Below are positions 7,262 through 7,832 of a DNA stretch of 7,832 nt, piece after piece (the first letter of the stretch is position 1; every line of letters starts with the position of its first letter). The notes beneath the pieces are model-generated. The model was given only the letters and a program-made list of their open reading frames with translations, searched no databases and was not told the DNA's origin. Source of the DNA: Deltaproteobacteria bacterium (GTDB taxonomy: Bacteria; Desulfobacterota; Dissulfuribacteria; Dissulfuribacterales; QOAL01); NCBI GenBank assembly GCA_026988585.1, contig JALSKY010000267.1, positions 1 to 7,832 of the forward strand, given 5' to 3'. Position numbers and translations under genes: made by a program.

Positions 7262-7274
7262 ATTTTATAATATA
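7262..7274 (-). promoter_or_regulatory. Predicted extended -10 promoter of carD
   Basis: On the minus strand the sequence TGCTATATT places an extended -10 motif (TG, one base, then TATATT at 7274-7269, 5 of 6 to TATAAT). No good -35 is seen 17 bases upstream, where the sequence is an A/T run. The start point would be near 7262, giving a leader of about 73 bases to the ATG at 7189. Confidence 0.4.
7266..7271 (+). promoter_or_regulatory. Perfect -10 TATAAT facing right
   Basis: TATAAT at 7266-7271 is an exact -10 hexamer on the plus strand, overlapping the carD -10 on the other strand. The -35 position (around 7243-7248, ATTTCA) is poor. In an AT-rich stretch a chance match is possible, but it is well placed to drive the reading frames that follow to the right. 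Confidence 0.3.
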
Positions 7275-7304
7275 GCATAATTTTAATTTTTTTAAAGTAG
7301 GACG

Positions 7305-7546
7305 GTGCGTTTAGGACATAAAACAGAAATAGCGCCGTTATTTATCCAGCTCTTCTGCTATTCCGAATTCAATACTGATGAAGAAGAATTCCAAAAGATC
7401 ATGATGATATCCGTGGATGCCGTGCATGAAAAAACATACAGTTGCTGGTTGCGCTCTATATGCTGCAGCTACTCAAAGGACTGAAAATCGTACTGATTCC
7501 ATGGCGCGATAAGAGGGAATTATATTATGGTGTTCAACAAGATTAA
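7305..7546 (+). pseudogene. Unrecognised small ORF, apparently frame-broken at an A-run
   Basis: I do not recognise this sequence. A frame from a GTG at 7305 runs to TGA at 7482-7484 (59 aa, including SEFNTDEEEFQKIMM). A second frame, open from 7430 to TAA at 7544-7546, reads NIQLLVALYMLQLLKG and then LKIVLIPWRDKRELYYG. The two meet at six adenines (7429-7434); one extra A would join them into one 80-residue frame ending 20 bases inside the next gene. Both halves look protein-like (charged helix, then an amphipathic stretch), which is why I list them, but ORFs this short also arise by chance. The GTG has no good Shine-Dalgarno (AGG only three bases away). A sequencing indel, a real frameshift, programmed slippage or plain non-coding DNA all remain possible. 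Confidence 0.3.
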
Positions 7547-7832
7547 ATCCATTTTGACAAAGGAGATGGCTGAGATCAGGTCTTGTGGCCGACCTACTAC
7601 ATTCATCTTGATCACAGCAATAGCAAAAAATAACGAAAATATCGATAGTAACAACCCACAGTTTTATCAAAAGATAAAATCACAACTCAGGGGAGTTGAC
7701 CAGGTATTTGAGTTGGCGCCTGCAAAATATCTTGCGATCCTGCCTGATACGCCAGAAATAGGGGGTGACAAGACAGCTGCCAGGCTAAAGAAGCAGATCT
7801 CGCAACTACTTGCCGAGCCAAATGGCTCGAAT
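7527..7832 (+). CDS. Degenerate GGDEF-like (nucleotide-cyclase fold) protein, N-terminal part
   Basis: Open from the ATG at 7527 to the window edge (102 codons, no stop), with AGGG nine bases before the start and an in-frame TGA at 7494. The opening MAEIRSCGRPTTFILITAI (residues 14-32) resembles the start of a GGDEF domain, where the usual pattern is E-I-x-R-A-R-R-x-G-R-P followed by a hydrophobic strand and a metal-binding Asp. GVDQVFELAPAKYLAILPDT (56-75) resembles the strand-hairpin-strand that normally carries R-x-GGDEF-x-x-x-LP. The strand Asp is absent and LAPAK sits where GGDEF should be, so diguanylate cyclase activity is not expected. It may be a structural, ligand-sensing or partner-binding remnant. 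The family call is inference from pattern, not a search result. The C-terminus is outside the window. Confidence 0.5.
   Translation, partial: MVFNKIKSILTKEMAEIRSCGRPTTFILITAIAKNNENIDSNNPQFYQKIKSQLRGVDQVFELAPAKYLAILPDTPEIGGDKTAARLKKQISQLLAEPNGSN

Noticed and set aside
7473..7670. A minus-strand frame of 65 codons at the right edge
   Set aside because: It is antisense to the better-supported GGDEF-like frame and shows no recognisable motif or ribosome binding site.

Overview
The window reads as ordinary chromosomal DNA from a Gram-negative, probably anaerobic bacterium of the Desulfobacterota (former Deltaproteobacteria) type. This is an inference. It rests on a B12-dependent (class II) ribonucleotide reductase with a TSCPD extension, a CarD/CdnL-type RNA polymerase regulator, a full ComEC, an RluD, and the flavour of the CysRS sequence. 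Base composition looks even and mid-range. I see no insertion sequence, phage gene, CRISPR array, rRNA or tRNA gene.

Layout. Bases 1-390 (minus) hold the first 130 codons of cysS, which runs off the left edge. Bases 391-722 are a divergent intergenic region. Its right half carries a sigma70-like promoter (perfect TTGACA) and an NrdR-box-like pair, so nrdJ most likely starts at 723 rather than at the upstream ATG at 624. nrdJ (723-2951, plus) is followed 47 bases later by comEC (2999-5599, plus), with no convincing terminator between them. comEC converges on rluD (5635-6567, minus) with only 35 bases between the stop codons. Upstream of rluD on the same strand is carD (6650-7189, minus). An AT-rich stretch (about 7262-7300) holds overlapping divergent promoter-like signals for carD and for whatever lies to the right. 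The right end (7305-7832, plus) contains a small ORF that appears broken at an A-run, overlapping the start of an unterminated reading frame (7527 onward). The latter resembles a GGDEF (nucleotide-cyclase fold) domain that has lost its signature residues.

How the genes relate. Most are housekeeping: translation (cysS, rluD), dNTP supply (nrdJ), rRNA-promoter and global transcription control (carD), and DNA uptake (comEC). The nrdJ-comEC pair could be co-transcribed under NrdR control, which would link dNTP synthesis with DNA import, but this is only an inference from spacing. I did not find a demonstrable new system. The least explained part is the right edge: the frame-broken small ORF plus the degenerate GGDEF-like protein, divergent from carD. 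The most useful positional result is the predicted NrdR/promoter architecture that decides the nrdJ start.
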